Shown here: positions 33,100 through 42,864 of the stretch, piece after piece
Layout: every line of letters begins with the position of its first letter
How positions within the stretch are numbered: position 1 is the first letter of the stretch
Source of the DNA: Bradyrhizobium huanghuaihaiense
Lineage (GTDB): Bacteria; Pseudomonadota; Alphaproteobacteria; Rhizobiales; Xanthobacteraceae
NCBI RefSeq assembly: GCF_007830635.1
Contig: NZ_VLLA01000015.1
Span: 157,124-221,123 of the forward strand
Reading direction: 5' to 3'
DNA length: 64,000 bases
Made by a program: the position numbers and the translations under genes
The notes under the pieces: generated by a model
The model's database searches: none
What the model was told of the DNA's origin: nothing
Seen by the model: only the letters and a program-made list of their open reading frames with translations

Positions 33100-34377
33100 A
33101 TGCACGGCATGATCAGCAGGCCGCCGGACGCGGCAACGAAAGACATCGCGAGCTCGCGCGTGATGTTGCTGTTGCTCGTCTGCATGACGGGCGTTGCGCC
33201 GATCTCGCTCTACATGCTGGTTCCGGCGCTGCCGGTGCTGGCGACGAATTTCGGCAGCGACATCTCGATCGCGCAGATGACGGTATCGCTGTACATGGTC
33301 GGCATCGCCTGCTCGCAACTGATCATGGGCCCGCTGTCCGACAAATTCGGGCGGCGCCCGGTGCTGCTCGCAGGACTCGCGCTGATGGTCGCGGCGAGCA
33401 TCGGCTGTGTCTTCGCCGGGAGCCTGCCGCAACTGATCGCTGCACGTTTCTTCCAGGCGCTCGGCGGGGCTACCGGGATGGTGGTGAGCCGTGCCATCAT
33501 CCGCGATCTCTACGAGCGCGAGCGCGTCGGCGCCATGATCAGCCTCGTCATCGCCGTCATGATGATCGCGCAGATGCTCTCGCCACTGACCGGCGGCCTG
33601 ATTGAGACCGCGTTCGGCTGGCGCGCGATCTTCTACGCGATTACCGCAGGCTCTCTTGCGGTCGCGATCGGCATCGCGCTCGCGCTGCCGGAGACGCGCC
33701 GCGACCGTGCGGCCGGCGGCGGCTTTCGCGGCGATGTCGGTAGCCTGATCAGGAACCGCGCCTTCGTCGGCTACGTGCTGTGCCAGGTGCTGGCCTCGCA
33801 GATCATCTTCACCTTCGCCGGCGGCGGTCCGTACGTCGTGGTGACGCAGATGGGCCGAACCACCGTCGAATATGGCGCGTGGTTTGCCACCAGCAGCCTC
33901 GCCTTTCTCGTTGGCAATCTGCTCTGCGTGCGCTTTGCGCCGCGTCACTCGCTGGAGAAGCTGATCTGGTTCGGGCTGGCGCTGCAGCTCGGCGGCAGCA
34001 TCTTGAACCTGCTCTGGAGCCTGACGGGACTGAACGCGGCCCCACACTGGCTGTTCGGCACCCAGATGATCGTGATGGCCGGCAACGCCATCGTGATGGC
34101 AAATTCCGCAGCCGGCGCCATCAGCGTCCGCCCCGAGGCCGCCGGCACGGCGTCGGGCGCGATGGGTTTTCTGCAACAGGGCCTCGGCGCGCTGATGTCG
34201 CAGTTCGGCGCGTATCTCGGCGGCCACTCTACGACGGCGCTGCCGCTGACCGCGGCGATCCTGGCGATCTCGCTGCTCTGCGCCTGCACGATGATCTTCG
34301 TCGTCCCGCGCCGCGAGGTGGTGGTGAGCGAAGCGCTGATCGAGCAGGCGGAGGAGGAAGAGACGGGGATGGTGTGA
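33100..34377 (+). CDS. Bcr/CflA-type multidrug MFS transporter
   Basis: 425 residues with 12 predicted membrane segments. The drug:H+ antiporter-1 signature is clear: MGPLSDKFGRRPVLLAG is the loop 2-3 motif, then FFQALGGATGMVVSRAIIRD (motif close to Bcr). It would expel drugs or amino-acid-like compounds in exchange for protons. The ATG at 33100 has GAGACGGA upstream; the GTG at 33055 would add 15 residues lacking a sensible context. No regulator gene is adjacent. Confidence 0.85.
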   Translation: MHGMISRPPDAATKDIASSRVMLLLLVCMTGVAPISLYMLVPALPVLATNFGSDISIAQMTVSLYMVGIACSQLIMGPLSDKFGRRPVLLAGLALMVAASIGCVFAGSLPQLIAARFFQALGGATGMVVSRAIIRDLYERERVGAMISLVIAVMMIAQMLSPLTGGLIETAFGWRAIFYAITAGSLAVAIGIALALPETRRDRAAGGGFRGDVGSLIRNRAFVGYVLCQVLASQIIFTFAGGGPYVVVTQMGRTTVEYGAWFATSSLAFLVGNLLCVRFAPRHSLEKLIWFGLALQLGGSILNLLWSLTGLNAAPHWLFGTQMIVMAGNAIVMANSAAGAISVRPEAAGTASGAMGFLQQGLGALMSQFGAYLGGHSTTALPLTAAILAISLLCACTMIFVVPRREVVVSEALIEQAEEEETGMV

Positions 34378-34398
34378 GAGGCGGCACCCCGCCCTCCC

Positions 34399-34478
34399 CG
34401 TCATTGCGAGCGCAGCGAAGCAATCCAGACTGTCACCGCGGAAAGATTCTGGATTGCTTCGCTGCGCTCGCAATGACG
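34399..34478. repeat. Palindromic repeat (CGTCATTGCGAG family), perfect 31-bp arms
   Basis: Arms 34399-34429 and 34448-34478 are exact reverse complements, with an 18-base loop. It lies between the convergent efflux and ligA genes and is a likely bidirectional terminator. The same family is at 61783-61883. Confidence 0.8.
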
Positions 34479-34488
34479 GAAGAAAGCA

Positions 34489-36636
34489 TCACTCCCCGAT
34501 CAGCTTCAGCCACTCGTCTTCCGTCAACACCTTGACGCCGTGCTTGTTGGCCTCCGCGAGCTTCGAGCCGGCGCCGGGGCCGGCGACGACGAGGTCGGTC
34601 TTCTTCGACACCGACCCGGACACTTTCGCACCTAAACGCTCCGCGGTCGCCTTGGCTTCGTCCCGCGTCATCTTCTCCAGCGAGCCCGTGAACACCACGG
34701 TCTTGCCGGCAACGGGCGAGTTGCTCTTCGGCTTCTCGGCGTCGACGATCTCGACCTCCCTGGTCAGGCGCTCGACGATGCCGCGATTGTGGCTCTCGCC
34801 GAAATAGTCGGCGATGCTCTTGATCACGGTGTCGCCGATCTGGTCGAGCGCATCCATGTCGGCCATCGCCTCCTCGTCGCCCTTGGCGACCTTGAGGCAG
34901 GCGTCATGAAAGCCCTCCCACGAGCCGTAGCCGCGCGCCAGCGCCAAGGCCGTGGTCTCGCCGACATGGCGCATGCCGAGCGCATAGACGAACCGCTCCA
35001 GCGCGATTTTGCGCCGGCTCTCGATGGCGCCGAACAGATTGCGCACCGAGGTCGCGCCGTAGCCCTCGATCTCCTCGAGCTTGAGCTTCGAATTGCGCTT
35101 CTCCAGCGTGAAGATGTCGGCGGGCTCCCTGACCCAACCTTCGTCGAAGAAATACTGGAGCTGCTTCTCGCCAAGACCGTCGATGTCGAAGGCGCGCCGC
35201 GACACGAACAGCTTGAGGTGCTCGATCTTCTGATAGGGGCAGGCGAACTCGCCGGTGCAGCGCGCGCGCGAGCCCTCTTCGCCCGCCGCGGTCTCCTCGC
35301 GCGTGACGTCGGTGTGCAGCGGGCACGGGCACTTCTTCGGGAACTCGAATTCCTTGGCGCTCTTCGGCCGCTTGTCGAGGACGACGTCGACCACTTGCGG
35401 GATGACGTCGCCGGCGCGCTGGATCACGACGGTGTCGCCGATCCTGATATCGCGCCCCTCGCGCAGCACTTCGCCCTTGTTGCCGATGCCCTTGATGTAA
35501 TCCTCATTGTGCAGCGTGACGTTCTGCACGATCACGCCGCCGACGCCGACCGGCTCGAGCTTGCCGACCGGTGTGAACGAGCCGGTGCGGCCGACCTGGA
35601 TCTCGATGTCGCGCAGCACCGTCATGGCGCGCTCGGCCGGGAATTTGTGCGCAATGCCCCAGCGCGGCGTGCGCGAGACGAAGCCGAGCCGCTCCTGCCA
35701 GTCGATACGGTCGACCTTGTAGACGACGCCGTCGATGTCGTAGTCGAGTTTTGCGCGCTGCTCCTCGATCGCGTGATGAAATGCGAGCAGCTCCTCGACC
35801 GAATGGCACAGCTTGGTCAGCGGATTGGTCTTGAAGCCGCAGCGCTCGAACCAGCCGATCATGCCGCTCTGCGTATCCTCCGGCATCGCGCTCATCTGGC
35901 CCCAGGCATAGGCGAAGAAGCCGAGCGGACGCGAGGCGGTGATGGTCGGATCCTTCTGCCGTAGCGAGCCCGCGGCCGAGTTGCGCGGATTGGCGAAGAT
36001 GGTGTCGCCGGCGGCCTTCTGCCGCTCGTTGAGCGCGAGGAAGGCCTTCTTGGTCATGTAGACCTCGCCGCGCACCTCGCAGATGTCGGGGACGTTGCGG
36101 CCCTTCAACTTCTGCGGCACGTCTTCGAGGGTGCGGATGTTGGCGGTGACGTCCTCGCCCTCCGCCCCGTCGCCGCGCGTTGCCGCCGTGACGAGCTCGC
36201 CGCCCTCGTAGCGCAGCGACATCGAGAGGCCGTCGATCTTCGGCTCGGCGGAGAAATCGATCTTGTCATCGTCGAGCTTCAGGAAGCGCACGATGCGGCC
36301 GACGAAGTCGCGCACGTCCTCTTCGGCAAAGGCGTTGTCGAGCGACAGCATGGGCACGGAGTGCCGCACCTTCCTGAAGCGCCCGGACGGTGCCGCGCCG
36401 ACCTTCTGCGACGGCGACTCTGCGCTGACGAATTCCGGAAAGCGTTTCTCGATCGCGTTGAGGCGCTGACGCAGAGCGTCGTACTCGGCGTCGGTGACGG
36501 TGGGCGCATCCTCCTGATAGTAGCGCTCGTTGTGTCCCTCGATCTCGAGCGACAACCGCATGTGCTCGACCTTGGCCTGCGCCTTGGTGAGATCGGCGAC
36601 GTCGCGAAGCGGTTTCGATTTTGCTGCTCTTGCCAT
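34489..36636 (-). CDS. ligA: NAD-dependent DNA ligase
   Basis: 715 residues from MARAAKSKPL; the longer frame to 36777 runs through a repeat. It seals nicks in DNA using NAD. Domains: Ia (about 20-70), adenylation domain with nucleophile Lys133 in EPKIDG, OB fold near 320-400, a four-Cys zinc finger at about 430-465, helix-hairpin-helix near 520-600, and a BRCT domain at 642-715. It is the last gene of the minus-strand series lpxC-bamD-recN-ligA, separated from recN by a palindromic repeat, so it may have its own promoter. This recN-ligA order is common in Rhizobiales. Confidence 0.95.
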   Translation of the reverse strand: MARAAKSKPLRDVADLTKAQAKVEHMRLSLEIEGHNERYYQEDAPTVTDAEYDALRQRLNAIEKRFPEFVSAESPSQKVGAAPSGRFRKVRHSVPMLSLDNAFAEEDVRDFVGRIVRFLKLDDDKIDFSAEPKIDGLSMSLRYEGGELVTAATRGDGAEGEDVTANIRTLEDVPQKLKGRNVPDICEVRGEVYMTKKAFLALNERQKAAGDTIFANPRNSAAGSLRQKDPTITASRPLGFFAYAWGQMSAMPEDTQSGMIGWFERCGFKTNPLTKLCHSVEELLAFHHAIEEQRAKLDYDIDGVVYKVDRIDWQERLGFVSRTPRWGIAHKFPAERAMTVLRDIEIQVGRTGSFTPVGKLEPVGVGGVIVQNVTLHNEDYIKGIGNKGEVLREGRDIRIGDTVVIQRAGDVIPQVVDVVLDKRPKSAKEFEFPKKCPCPLHTDVTREETAAGEEGSRARCTGEFACPYQKIEHLKLFVSRRAFDIDGLGEKQLQYFFDEGWVREPADIFTLEKRNSKLKLEEIEGYGATSVRNLFGAIESRRKIALERFVYALGMRHVGETTALALARGYGSWEGFHDACLKVAKGDEEAMADMDALDQIGDTVIKSIADYFGESHNRGIVERLTREVEIVDAEKPKSNSPVAGKTVVFTGSLEKMTRDEAKATAERLGAKVSGSVSKKTDLVVAGPGAGSKLAEANKHGVKVLTEDEWLKLIGE

Positions 36637-36684
36637 GGTGCTTGGATACGACGGAGCGGGTAGCACGGTAAAGGCGTGTGGAAA

Positions 36685-36818
36685 TCTCGTGCCCCGGACG
36701 CAGCGCGACGCTCCCGGCGATGCGAAGCATCGTCCGGTGCGGTGCGCTGCAGAGCCGGGGCCTATGTGACGAGGCATTCTGGGTCCCGGCTCGCGCTGCG
36801 CGCGCCCGGGACACGGAG
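36685..36818. repeat. Palindromic repeat between recN and ligA
   Basis: TCTCGTGCCCCGGACGC (36685-36701) pairs with the CGCGCCCGGGACACGGAGG end at about 36800-36818, imperfectly. Two inner hairpins are present. Same family as 24761-24882. Confidence 0.6.
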
Positions 36819-36820
36819 GC

Positions 36821-38494
36821 CTAAGCCGTCGCCGCCTTCAGCAGCCTCTCCGCGGCTGCCCTGGCCTCGGCCGTGATCTCGGCGCCGGCGAGCATGCGGG
36901 CGATCTCCTCGCGGCGGTGGTCGGCGGCGAGCGCGTTGACGCGGGTGGCGACGCGCTTGCCCTTGTCGAGGGCGTCCTTGGAGATCAGCAGGTGCTGATC
37001 GGCACGGGCGGCGACCTGCGGGGCGTGGGTCACGGCCATCACTTGGACCTTGCCGGCAAGCCGCGCCAGGCGACCGCCGATGGCATCCGCAACCGCGCCG
37101 CCGACACCGGTGTCGATCTCGTCGAACACCAGCGTCGGTGCCGAGCCGCGGTCGGACAGCACGACCTTGAGCGCCAGCAGGAAGCGCGACAGCTCGCCGC
37201 CGGAGGCGACCTTCATCATCGGACCCGGCTTGGTGCCCGGATTGGTCTGCACCCAGAACTCGACGCGGTCGAAGCCCTGCGGGCCCGGCGCGGCCTCGTC
37301 GGTCGCGACCTGGGTCATGAACTTGGCGCGTTCGAGCTTGAGCGGGGCAAGCTCCGCATTGACGGCCTTGTTGAGCTTTTCCGCCGATTTCTGCCGCGCC
37401 AGCGACAGCTTCTTGGCGGCGGCGGCATAGCGGCCATCTGCCTCGATCGCAGCCTGCTCGAGCTTCTTCAACCGCGAAGCGCCCGCGTCGATCAGCACGA
37501 CGTCGGCAGCGTATTTGGCGGCAAGCGCCGCGAGCTGGTCGACCGGAGTCGAATATTTGCGGGAGGCGGCGCGCAGCGCGAACAGCCGCTCCTCGATGCG
37601 TTCGAGCTCGGCCGGGTCGAAATCGGTTGCGGCAAGCGCGGCCAGCAGATGCTGGTCGGCTTCCTCCAGCGCGTTGATCGCGGCGTCGATCGCCTTCACC
37701 GCGGGCTCGACCAGCGCCGGCGAGTTGACGCCGCGGCGCTCCAGCCGGCGCACCGCCGCCGACAGCGCCGCAACCGGCGAATGATTGCCGCCGACCGCCT
37801 CCTGCGCCTCGCGCAGATCGGAGGCGATCTTCTCGCCCTGCATCATCGTGGTGCGGCGCTGCGCCAGAGAGGTCTCCTCGCCCTCCTTGGGCGCGAGCTG
37901 CTTCAGCTCGTCGGAGGCGTGGCGCAGATAGTCGGCCTCGCGCGCAGCGCGCTCCATGCCGGCGCGATGCTCTTCCAAAGCCGTGTTGGCGGTGCGGCGG
38001 GCGTCCCAGAGCTCCTCGACGGCCGCGACGTCCTTTTCGAGGCCTGCGAAGGCATCGAGCAGGCGGCGGTGCGTGGCGGCGTCGACCAGCGCGCGCTCGT
38101 CATGCTGGCCGTGGATCTCGACCAGCGCGGCGCCGACCGCCTTCAGCGTCTGCACGCTGATCGACTGGTCGTTGATGAAGGCGCGGGTACGGCCGTCCGC
38201 GAGCTGCACGCGACGGAGAATCATCTCTCCGGTGTCGTCGAGACCGTTCTCGGCCAGGATCTTCGCCGCGGGGTGATTCTTCGGGATATCGAAGACGGCG
38301 GTGACCTGCCCCTGCTCCGCGCCATGGCGCACGAGGCCGGCATCGCCGCGGCCGCCGAGCGCCAGCGCAAAGGCATCGAGCAGGATGGATTTGCCCGCCC
38401 CGGTCTCGCCGGTCAAAACCGCAAGGCCGGTGGCGAATTCGATATCGAGCCGTTCGATCAGGACGATGTCACGGATCGACAGACGCGCCAGCAT
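36821..38494 (-). CDS. recN: DNA repair protein RecN
   Basis: 557 residues, an SMC-like ATPase of recombinational repair. The start MLARLSIRDIVLIERLD at 38494 is the standard RecN beginning. Walker A GETGAGKS is at 29-36. The middle third is coiled coil (about 150-350). Walker B, with the signature FDEIDTGVGG, lies near 457-466, and the C-terminal H-loop is VTHAPQVAA. It follows bamD by 16 bases and is probably on the same transcript. Confidence 0.95.
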   Translation of the reverse strand: MLARLSIRDIVLIERLDIEFATGLAVLTGETGAGKSILLDAFALALGGRGDAGLVRHGAEQGQVTAVFDIPKNHPAAKILAENGLDDTGEMILRRVQLADGRTRAFINDQSISVQTLKAVGAALVEIHGQHDERALVDAATHRRLLDAFAGLEKDVAAVEELWDARRTANTALEEHRAGMERAAREADYLRHASDELKQLAPKEGEETSLAQRRTTMMQGEKIASDLREAQEAVGGNHSPVAALSAAVRRLERRGVNSPALVEPAVKAIDAAINALEEADQHLLAALAATDFDPAELERIEERLFALRAASRKYSTPVDQLAALAAKYAADVVLIDAGASRLKKLEQAAIEADGRYAAAAKKLSLARQKSAEKLNKAVNAELAPLKLERAKFMTQVATDEAAPGPQGFDRVEFWVQTNPGTKPGPMMKVASGGELSRFLLALKVVLSDRGSAPTLVFDEIDTGVGGAVADAIGGRLARLAGKVQVMAVTHAPQVAARADQHLLISKDALDKGKRVATRVNALAADHRREEIARMLAGAEITAEARAAAERLLKAATA

Positions 38495-38510
38495 GGAACC
38501 CCAAAATTTC

Positions 38511-39413
38511 CTAGCCGAGGCCCATCTTCTTGAAGGTCTTGCTGATCCAGGACCCCTGATTCTCGCTCGGCTCGAGACCACCCGATTTTACAAGATTATA
38601 GGCGTCCTTGTACCAGCGGCTGTCAGGAAAATTGTGGCCAAGCACGGCGGCGGCGGTCTGCGCCTCGCCGACGATGCCGATCGCCATGTAGGCTTCGGTC
38701 AGCCGGTAGAGCGCCTCCTCGACATGGCGCGTGGTCTGGTACTGGGTGACGACGGCCTTGTAGCGGTTGATCGCGGCGGTGTAGTCGCGCTTCTGCGCGT
38801 AGTAGCGGCCGACATTCATTTCCTTGCCGGCGAGCTGGTCGCGGGCGCCCTCGATCTTGGCCTTGGCGGAGGTCGCATATTCGGACGTCGGATATTTGCG
38901 TATCACCTCTTCCAGCGAGGCGATCGCCTTCTCGGTGCGGGTCTGGTCGCGGCTGATGTCGGGGATCTGGTCGTAGTGCGAGGCGGCGATCAGGTACTGC
39001 GCATAGGCCGCATCCGGGCTGCCGGGATGCAGCGTGACGTAGCGGGTGGCAGCGCCAATGCAGCCGTCATAGTCGCCGCCCTGGTAGGAGGCGTAGGCCG
39101 ACATCAGCAGCGATTTGCGGGCCCAGTCGGAATAGGGATGCTGGCGGTCGACCTCCTCGAACTTCTTGTTCGCCGCCTTCATGTCCTTCTTCTCGTTCAT
39201 GAGGTACAGGCCCTCATTGTAGATCTTGTCTGCAGGCTCCTCGACGAAGGTGTCGTCCTTGGCGGTGAACTTGTCCCAGAGATCGCCGGTGCCGCAGCCG
39301 GCCAGCGGCAGCGCCAGCAGGACGAAGGTGGCAGCCTGAAGCAGCCCACGGGCGGCAATCGAGGCCTTAGCCGAAATCGAAAGAGATCCGCGCGTCATAC
39401 GCTGTGCCGACAT
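38511..39413 (-). CDS. bamD: Outer-membrane assembly lipoprotein BamD (ComL)
   Basis: 300 residues from the ATG at 39413; further ATGs at 39398 and 39500 are in frame. The signal peptide ends in lipobox LPLAGC with Cys40 as the lipidated residue. After that come about five TPRs (for example YNEGLYLMNEKKDMKAANKK and YAQYLIAASHYDQIPDISRD) that hold BamA and BamC in the outer-membrane insertion machine. It sits between lpxC and recN, the order usual for Bradyrhizobium and Rhodopseudomonas. Confidence 0.93.
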   Translation of the reverse strand: MSAQRMTRGSLSISAKASIAARGLLQAATFVLLALPLAGCGTGDLWDKFTAKDDTFVEEPADKIYNEGLYLMNEKKDMKAANKKFEEVDRQHPYSDWARKSLLMSAYASYQGGDYDGCIGAATRYVTLHPGSPDAAYAQYLIAASHYDQIPDISRDQTRTEKAIASLEEVIRKYPTSEYATSAKAKIEGARDQLAGKEMNVGRYYAQKRDYTAAINRYKAVVTQYQTTRHVEEALYRLTEAYMAIGIVGEAQTAAAVLGHNFPDSRWYKDAYNLVKSGGLEPSENQGSWISKTFKKMGLG

Positions 39414-39657
39414 GAGTTTTGCCCTGACGCCCTGTGATGCGGTGCCCGCCAGCCCATGAACCCCGCCATGAGCGCGAAATGGTGCCGTGGTGCCTGCCAT
39501 GCGACCACGCCGATGTATCCAAAAACGATCCTAACCAACCGGATAGGCAGGCATTTCGCCCGGATTAAGGCGAACTCGCCGCAATGCTAGCCGATCATGG
39601 TTACCAGGAGTTTCCACGGGGCAAGCCGCCGTCAAAGGCCGGCGACAGCAAGTCCCT

Positions 39658-40620
39658 TCAGGACACGTCCGGCCCGTAGGCGGCTGCGATCCGGCCGCCG
39701 ACAATGCCGCGACCGACTTCGCCCACCGGACGGGTGGTGCGACGCACCGCCTCGCCCTCGACCACGCGCCAAGCGGTACGGTCGGCCAGCAGCGCGGTCA
39801 GGACGGCGTGGTTGAGCTTGTGGCCGCCGCGGACCGAACGGTAGGCACCGAGCAGCGGCAAGCCGGCCAGCGCGAGGTCGCCGATCACGTCCAGCACCTT
39901 GTGACGGGCACATTCGTCGGCGTAGCGCAGGCCCTCGGTGTTGAGCAGCCGCTCCTCGTCGAACACGATGGTGTTGTCGAAGGAAGCGCCGAGGGCATAG
40001 CCCGCGCTCCAGAGCCGGGCCACGTCGCACATCAGGCCGAAGGTCCGGGCACGGCCGACTTCGCGGCGGAAGCGCTCCGGATTGAGGTCGAAGGCGTAGC
40101 TTTGCTGACCGATGACGGGATTGGTGAAGTCGATCTCGACCTCGGCGCGGAACCCGTTGGCATAGGGCCGGATTTCGCCGAAGGAGTCGCCGATCTTGAC
40201 CGAGACCGGCTTCAAAACCTGGATGAAGCGGCGCTGCGCCGACTGGGTGACGATGCCGGCCTGGTCGATGGCGGCAACGAACGCTGCGGCGCTGCCGTCC
40301 ATGATCGGTACTTCCGGCCCGTCGAGCTCGATCGTGGCGTTGTCCACGCCCATGCCCCGCAGTGCAGCAAGCACATGCTCTGCGGTGGAGACGAGCGGAC
40401 CGTTACGATCGCCGAGGACGGTGGCAAGGTCGGTCGCGATCACCTGGTCGGCGGTCGCCTGAACTTCGCGGTCACTTCCCTCGAGGCCCGTACGGACAAA
40501 AATAAAACCTGCGTCGATAGGCGCAGGCCCAAGCGTGAGAGTGACGGGAAGACCGGAGTGAACGCCGACGCCGGCCACGGTGGCTTGCGCACGAAGCGTT
40601 GTTTGCCGGCTAAATTTCAT
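39658..40620 (-). CDS. lpxC: UDP-3-O-acyl-N-acetylglucosamine deacetylase
   Basis: 320 residues. It carries out the committed step of lipid A synthesis, deacetylating UDP-3-O-acyl-GlcNAc with Zn2+. The zinc ligands are visible: His82 in STAEHVLAALRG, His240 and Asp244 in RHKVLDVIGD. The general-acid His267 lies in RGGHKLNH. The N-terminal MKFSRQTTLRAQATVAGVGV is the standard start. It follows ftsZ by 360 bases with a terminator hairpin between, so it likely has its own promoter. This position after ftsZ is conserved in many proteobacteria. Confidence 0.95.
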   Translation of the reverse strand: MKFSRQTTLRAQATVAGVGVHSGLPVTLTLGPAPIDAGFIFVRTGLEGSDREVQATADQVIATDLATVLGDRNGPLVSTAEHVLAALRGMGVDNATIELDGPEVPIMDGSAAAFVAAIDQAGIVTQSAQRRFIQVLKPVSVKIGDSFGEIRPYANGFRAEVEIDFTNPVIGQQSYAFDLNPERFRREVGRARTFGLMCDVARLWSAGYALGASFDNTIVFDEERLLNTEGLRYADECARHKVLDVIGDLALAGLPLLGAYRSVRGGHKLNHAVLTALLADRTAWRVVEGEAVRRTTRPVGEVGRGIVGGRIAAAYGPDVS

Positions 40621-40924
40621 CAGGAACCCGCCCCACTACGACCCATTGCGACTTATACTCGACCCGACCGATCGGCCTAGACCGTCGTGCGAATCCGTAT
40701 CCCCAAGTCACGGCAAACCATAGTTGCTGCCTCAAACAGCGCCAACTCACGGTTTTTTACCGATTGTTACCCCAAACCTGCCGTATTCGCGCCAAGGCTT
40801 AACCAAATTGCGCCGGGGTTTTGGGCCGCTGCCGGCGATTTTACTGAACCACCGAATACATAATTAATGATTTAAAATCAGATGCTTGACCGTGCAATCC
40901 GGGTATTCCCGGGAGAAAAGGAAA
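40621..40924. other. lpxC-ftsZ intergenic region
   Basis: No reading frame with coding character is visible in these 304 bases. The stretch 40840-40885 is AT-rich (ATACATAATTAATGATTTAAAATC) and could hold promoters in either direction. A short stem (CCGGGTATTCCCGG, 40898-40911) lies just before the terminator hairpin. Confidence 0.4.
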
Positions 40925-40957
40925 GGTCCCGGCAAGCTTGTCGCCGGGACCCTTTTT
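40925..40957. terminator. Rho-independent terminator after ftsZ (both strands; textbook form on +)
   Basis: GGTCCCGGC (40925-40933), loop, GCCGGGACC (40943-40951). On the plus strand it is followed by CTTTTT; on the minus strand by TTTCCTTTTC. It lies 24 bases beyond the ftsZ stop, so it should end the dcw transcript. The plus-strand form has no known gene in front of it. Confidence 0.75.
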
Positions 40958-40980
40958 CGTCTGCCTTATTGTAACAATCC

Positions 40981-42777
40981 TCAGGTCGCCTGCCGCCGCA
41001 GGAAGGCCGGGATATCAAGATGGTCGTCACCCTGTGGCGCCGGCGCAACAGGTGCGGGGCGGCCATGCATGTCGAGCCCCTGCGGCGCGGGACGGCGGGC
41101 ATACTCCGATACCGGCTCGCTGGCCGCGATCTGCTGCGCCACGGTCTTCTGTGGCCGGCGATCGGGCAGCGGCGGCATGGCCGGGCCGGCGGTGCGGGCG
41201 GCGACCGGCGGTTCGCTCTCCTCGTCGCGGCGGCCGAGGCCGACATTGGCGAGGCGCTGCAGCAGCGACAGGCGGGTCTTCTGCGGGGTCTCTTCCTCCA
41301 CCTCGCCGCGGGCCTGGCGAAGCTCGGCCTGGGCCGGCATCGGCAGCTCCTCGATTCGCGGCATCCGCGGCGCGCGGACCGGCGGGCGCTCGGCCTGCGG
41401 CGGGATGAAGTTTTCCGGCATCATCGGCTCCTGCATCGCGACCGGGGCCATGTCAGGCTCCGGGAACAGGGTCGGCTTCTGCGCGATCGGACGCACGGTG
41501 ACGTCGCCATAGGTCTGCGGCGCGGGAGCCTGAGGGACTTCCGCAACGGCAGCCGCGATGGCGGCGAGCGCCGCGCGCTCGACGTTCGGGCGCGGCGCGA
41601 CCGGAGCAGCCGGGGCCGGAGCGGTCGCCGGGACCTGGGCTTCCAGCTTCTGGGCGCGCTCGGCCAGGCGCTGATTGTCAGCGCGCAGACGCGCGGTCAG
41701 GTCGGCGAGACGGCTCTCGGCAACGGCGGCGGGAGCAGCGGGAGCCTGCTGCACCTGCGGCGCCGCGTTCGCGACCGGCGCGGAGGTCGCCTGGCTGTTG
41801 CGGGCGATTGCGGCCTGCTCGATGCCGGTGGCGACGACCGAGACCCGGATCAGGCCGTCGAGGGCTTCGTCGAAGGTGGCGCCGACGATGATGTTGGCGT
41901 CCTGGTCGACTTCCTCGCGGATGCGGGTCGCGGCCTCGTCGACCTCGAACAGCGTGAGGTCCTTGCCGCCGGTGATGGAGATCAGGAGGCCCTTGGCGCC
42001 CTTCATCGACGAGTCGTCGATCAGCGGGTTGGCGATCGCAGCTTCCGCGGCGGTCAGCGCGCGCTTGTCGCCGGAGGCTTCGCCGGTGCCCATCATCGCC
42101 TTGCCCATCTCACGCATGACGGCGCGGACGTCGGCGAAGTCGAGGTTGATCAGGCCTTCCTTGACCATCAGGTCGGTGATGCAGGCAACGCCCGAATAGA
42201 GCACCTGGTCGGCCATCGCGAAGGCGTCGGCGAAGGTTGTCTTCTCGTTGGCGACCCGGAACAGGTTCTGGTTCGGGATGATCAGGAGCGTATCGACGAC
42301 CTTGTGCAGTTCGTTGATGCCGGCTTCAGCGGTGCGCATGCGGCGGCCGCCTTCGAAGTGGAACGGCTTGGTCACGACGCCGACGGTGAGGATGCCCATG
42401 TCGCGCGCGGTCTTGGCGATGACGGGTGCAGCGCCGGTGCCGGTGCCGCCGCCCATGCCGGCGGTGACGAACACCATGTTGGCGCCCGAGAGATGGTCGC
42501 GCAGCTCGTCGATCACCTCTTCCGCCGCCGCGGCGCCGACGTTCGGCTGCGAACCCGCGCCGAGGCCTTGCGTAACCGCCGTGCCCATCTGCACGATGCG
42601 CTGCGCCTTCGACATCGTCAGCGCCTGCGCGTCGGTGTTGGCGACCACGAAGTCGACGCCCTGCAGGCCCGCCGTGATCATGTTGTTGACGGCGTTGCCG
42701 CCGGCGCCGCCGACGCCGAACACGGTGATCCGGGGCTTCAGTTCGTGAATATCAGGAACATTGATGCTGATGGTCAT
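40981..42777 (-). CDS. ftsZ: Cell division GTPase FtsZ
   Basis: 598 residues. The tubulin signature GGGTGTGAA is at about 109-117, the T1-T3 loops start at GVGGAGGNAVNNM (21-33), and the T7 loop NLDFADVRAVM is typical. After the globular part (to about 320) comes a roughly 270-residue Ala/Pro-rich linker, ending in the conserved tail DHLDIPAFLRRQ that binds FtsA and membrane anchors. This long form is normal for Rhizobiales. It polymerises at midcell to form the Z-ring. Last gene of the division cluster, closed by a hairpin. Confidence 0.96.
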   Translation of the reverse strand: MTISINVPDIHELKPRITVFGVGGAGGNAVNNMITAGLQGVDFVVANTDAQALTMSKAQRIVQMGTAVTQGLGAGSQPNVGAAAAEEVIDELRDHLSGANMVFVTAGMGGGTGTGAAPVIAKTARDMGILTVGVVTKPFHFEGGRRMRTAEAGINELHKVVDTLLIIPNQNLFRVANEKTTFADAFAMADQVLYSGVACITDLMVKEGLINLDFADVRAVMREMGKAMMGTGEASGDKRALTAAEAAIANPLIDDSSMKGAKGLLISITGGKDLTLFEVDEAATRIREEVDQDANIIVGATFDEALDGLIRVSVVATGIEQAAIARNSQATSAPVANAAPQVQQAPAAPAAVAESRLADLTARLRADNQRLAERAQKLEAQVPATAPAPAAPVAPRPNVERAALAAIAAAVAEVPQAPAPQTYGDVTVRPIAQKPTLFPEPDMAPVAMQEPMMPENFIPPQAERPPVRAPRMPRIEELPMPAQAELRQARGEVEEETPQKTRLSLLQRLANVGLGRRDEESEPPVAARTAGPAMPPLPDRRPQKTVAQQIAASEPVSEYARRPAPQGLDMHGRPAPVAPAPQGDDHLDIPAFLRRQAT

Positions 42778-42864
42778 GGTTGCCTCTCGATCACGCGCGC
42801 GTGGGTTCGCCCCGGCCGGCGGCCGCGGGAGTTGGTGAAAATGGGAGATTGCGGAAAGGAGTCA

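Noticed and set aside
40925..40957. Terminator as evidence for a protein gene on the plus strand before it
   Set aside because: No plus-strand frame with coding character ends near it; kept only as a small-RNA candidate.
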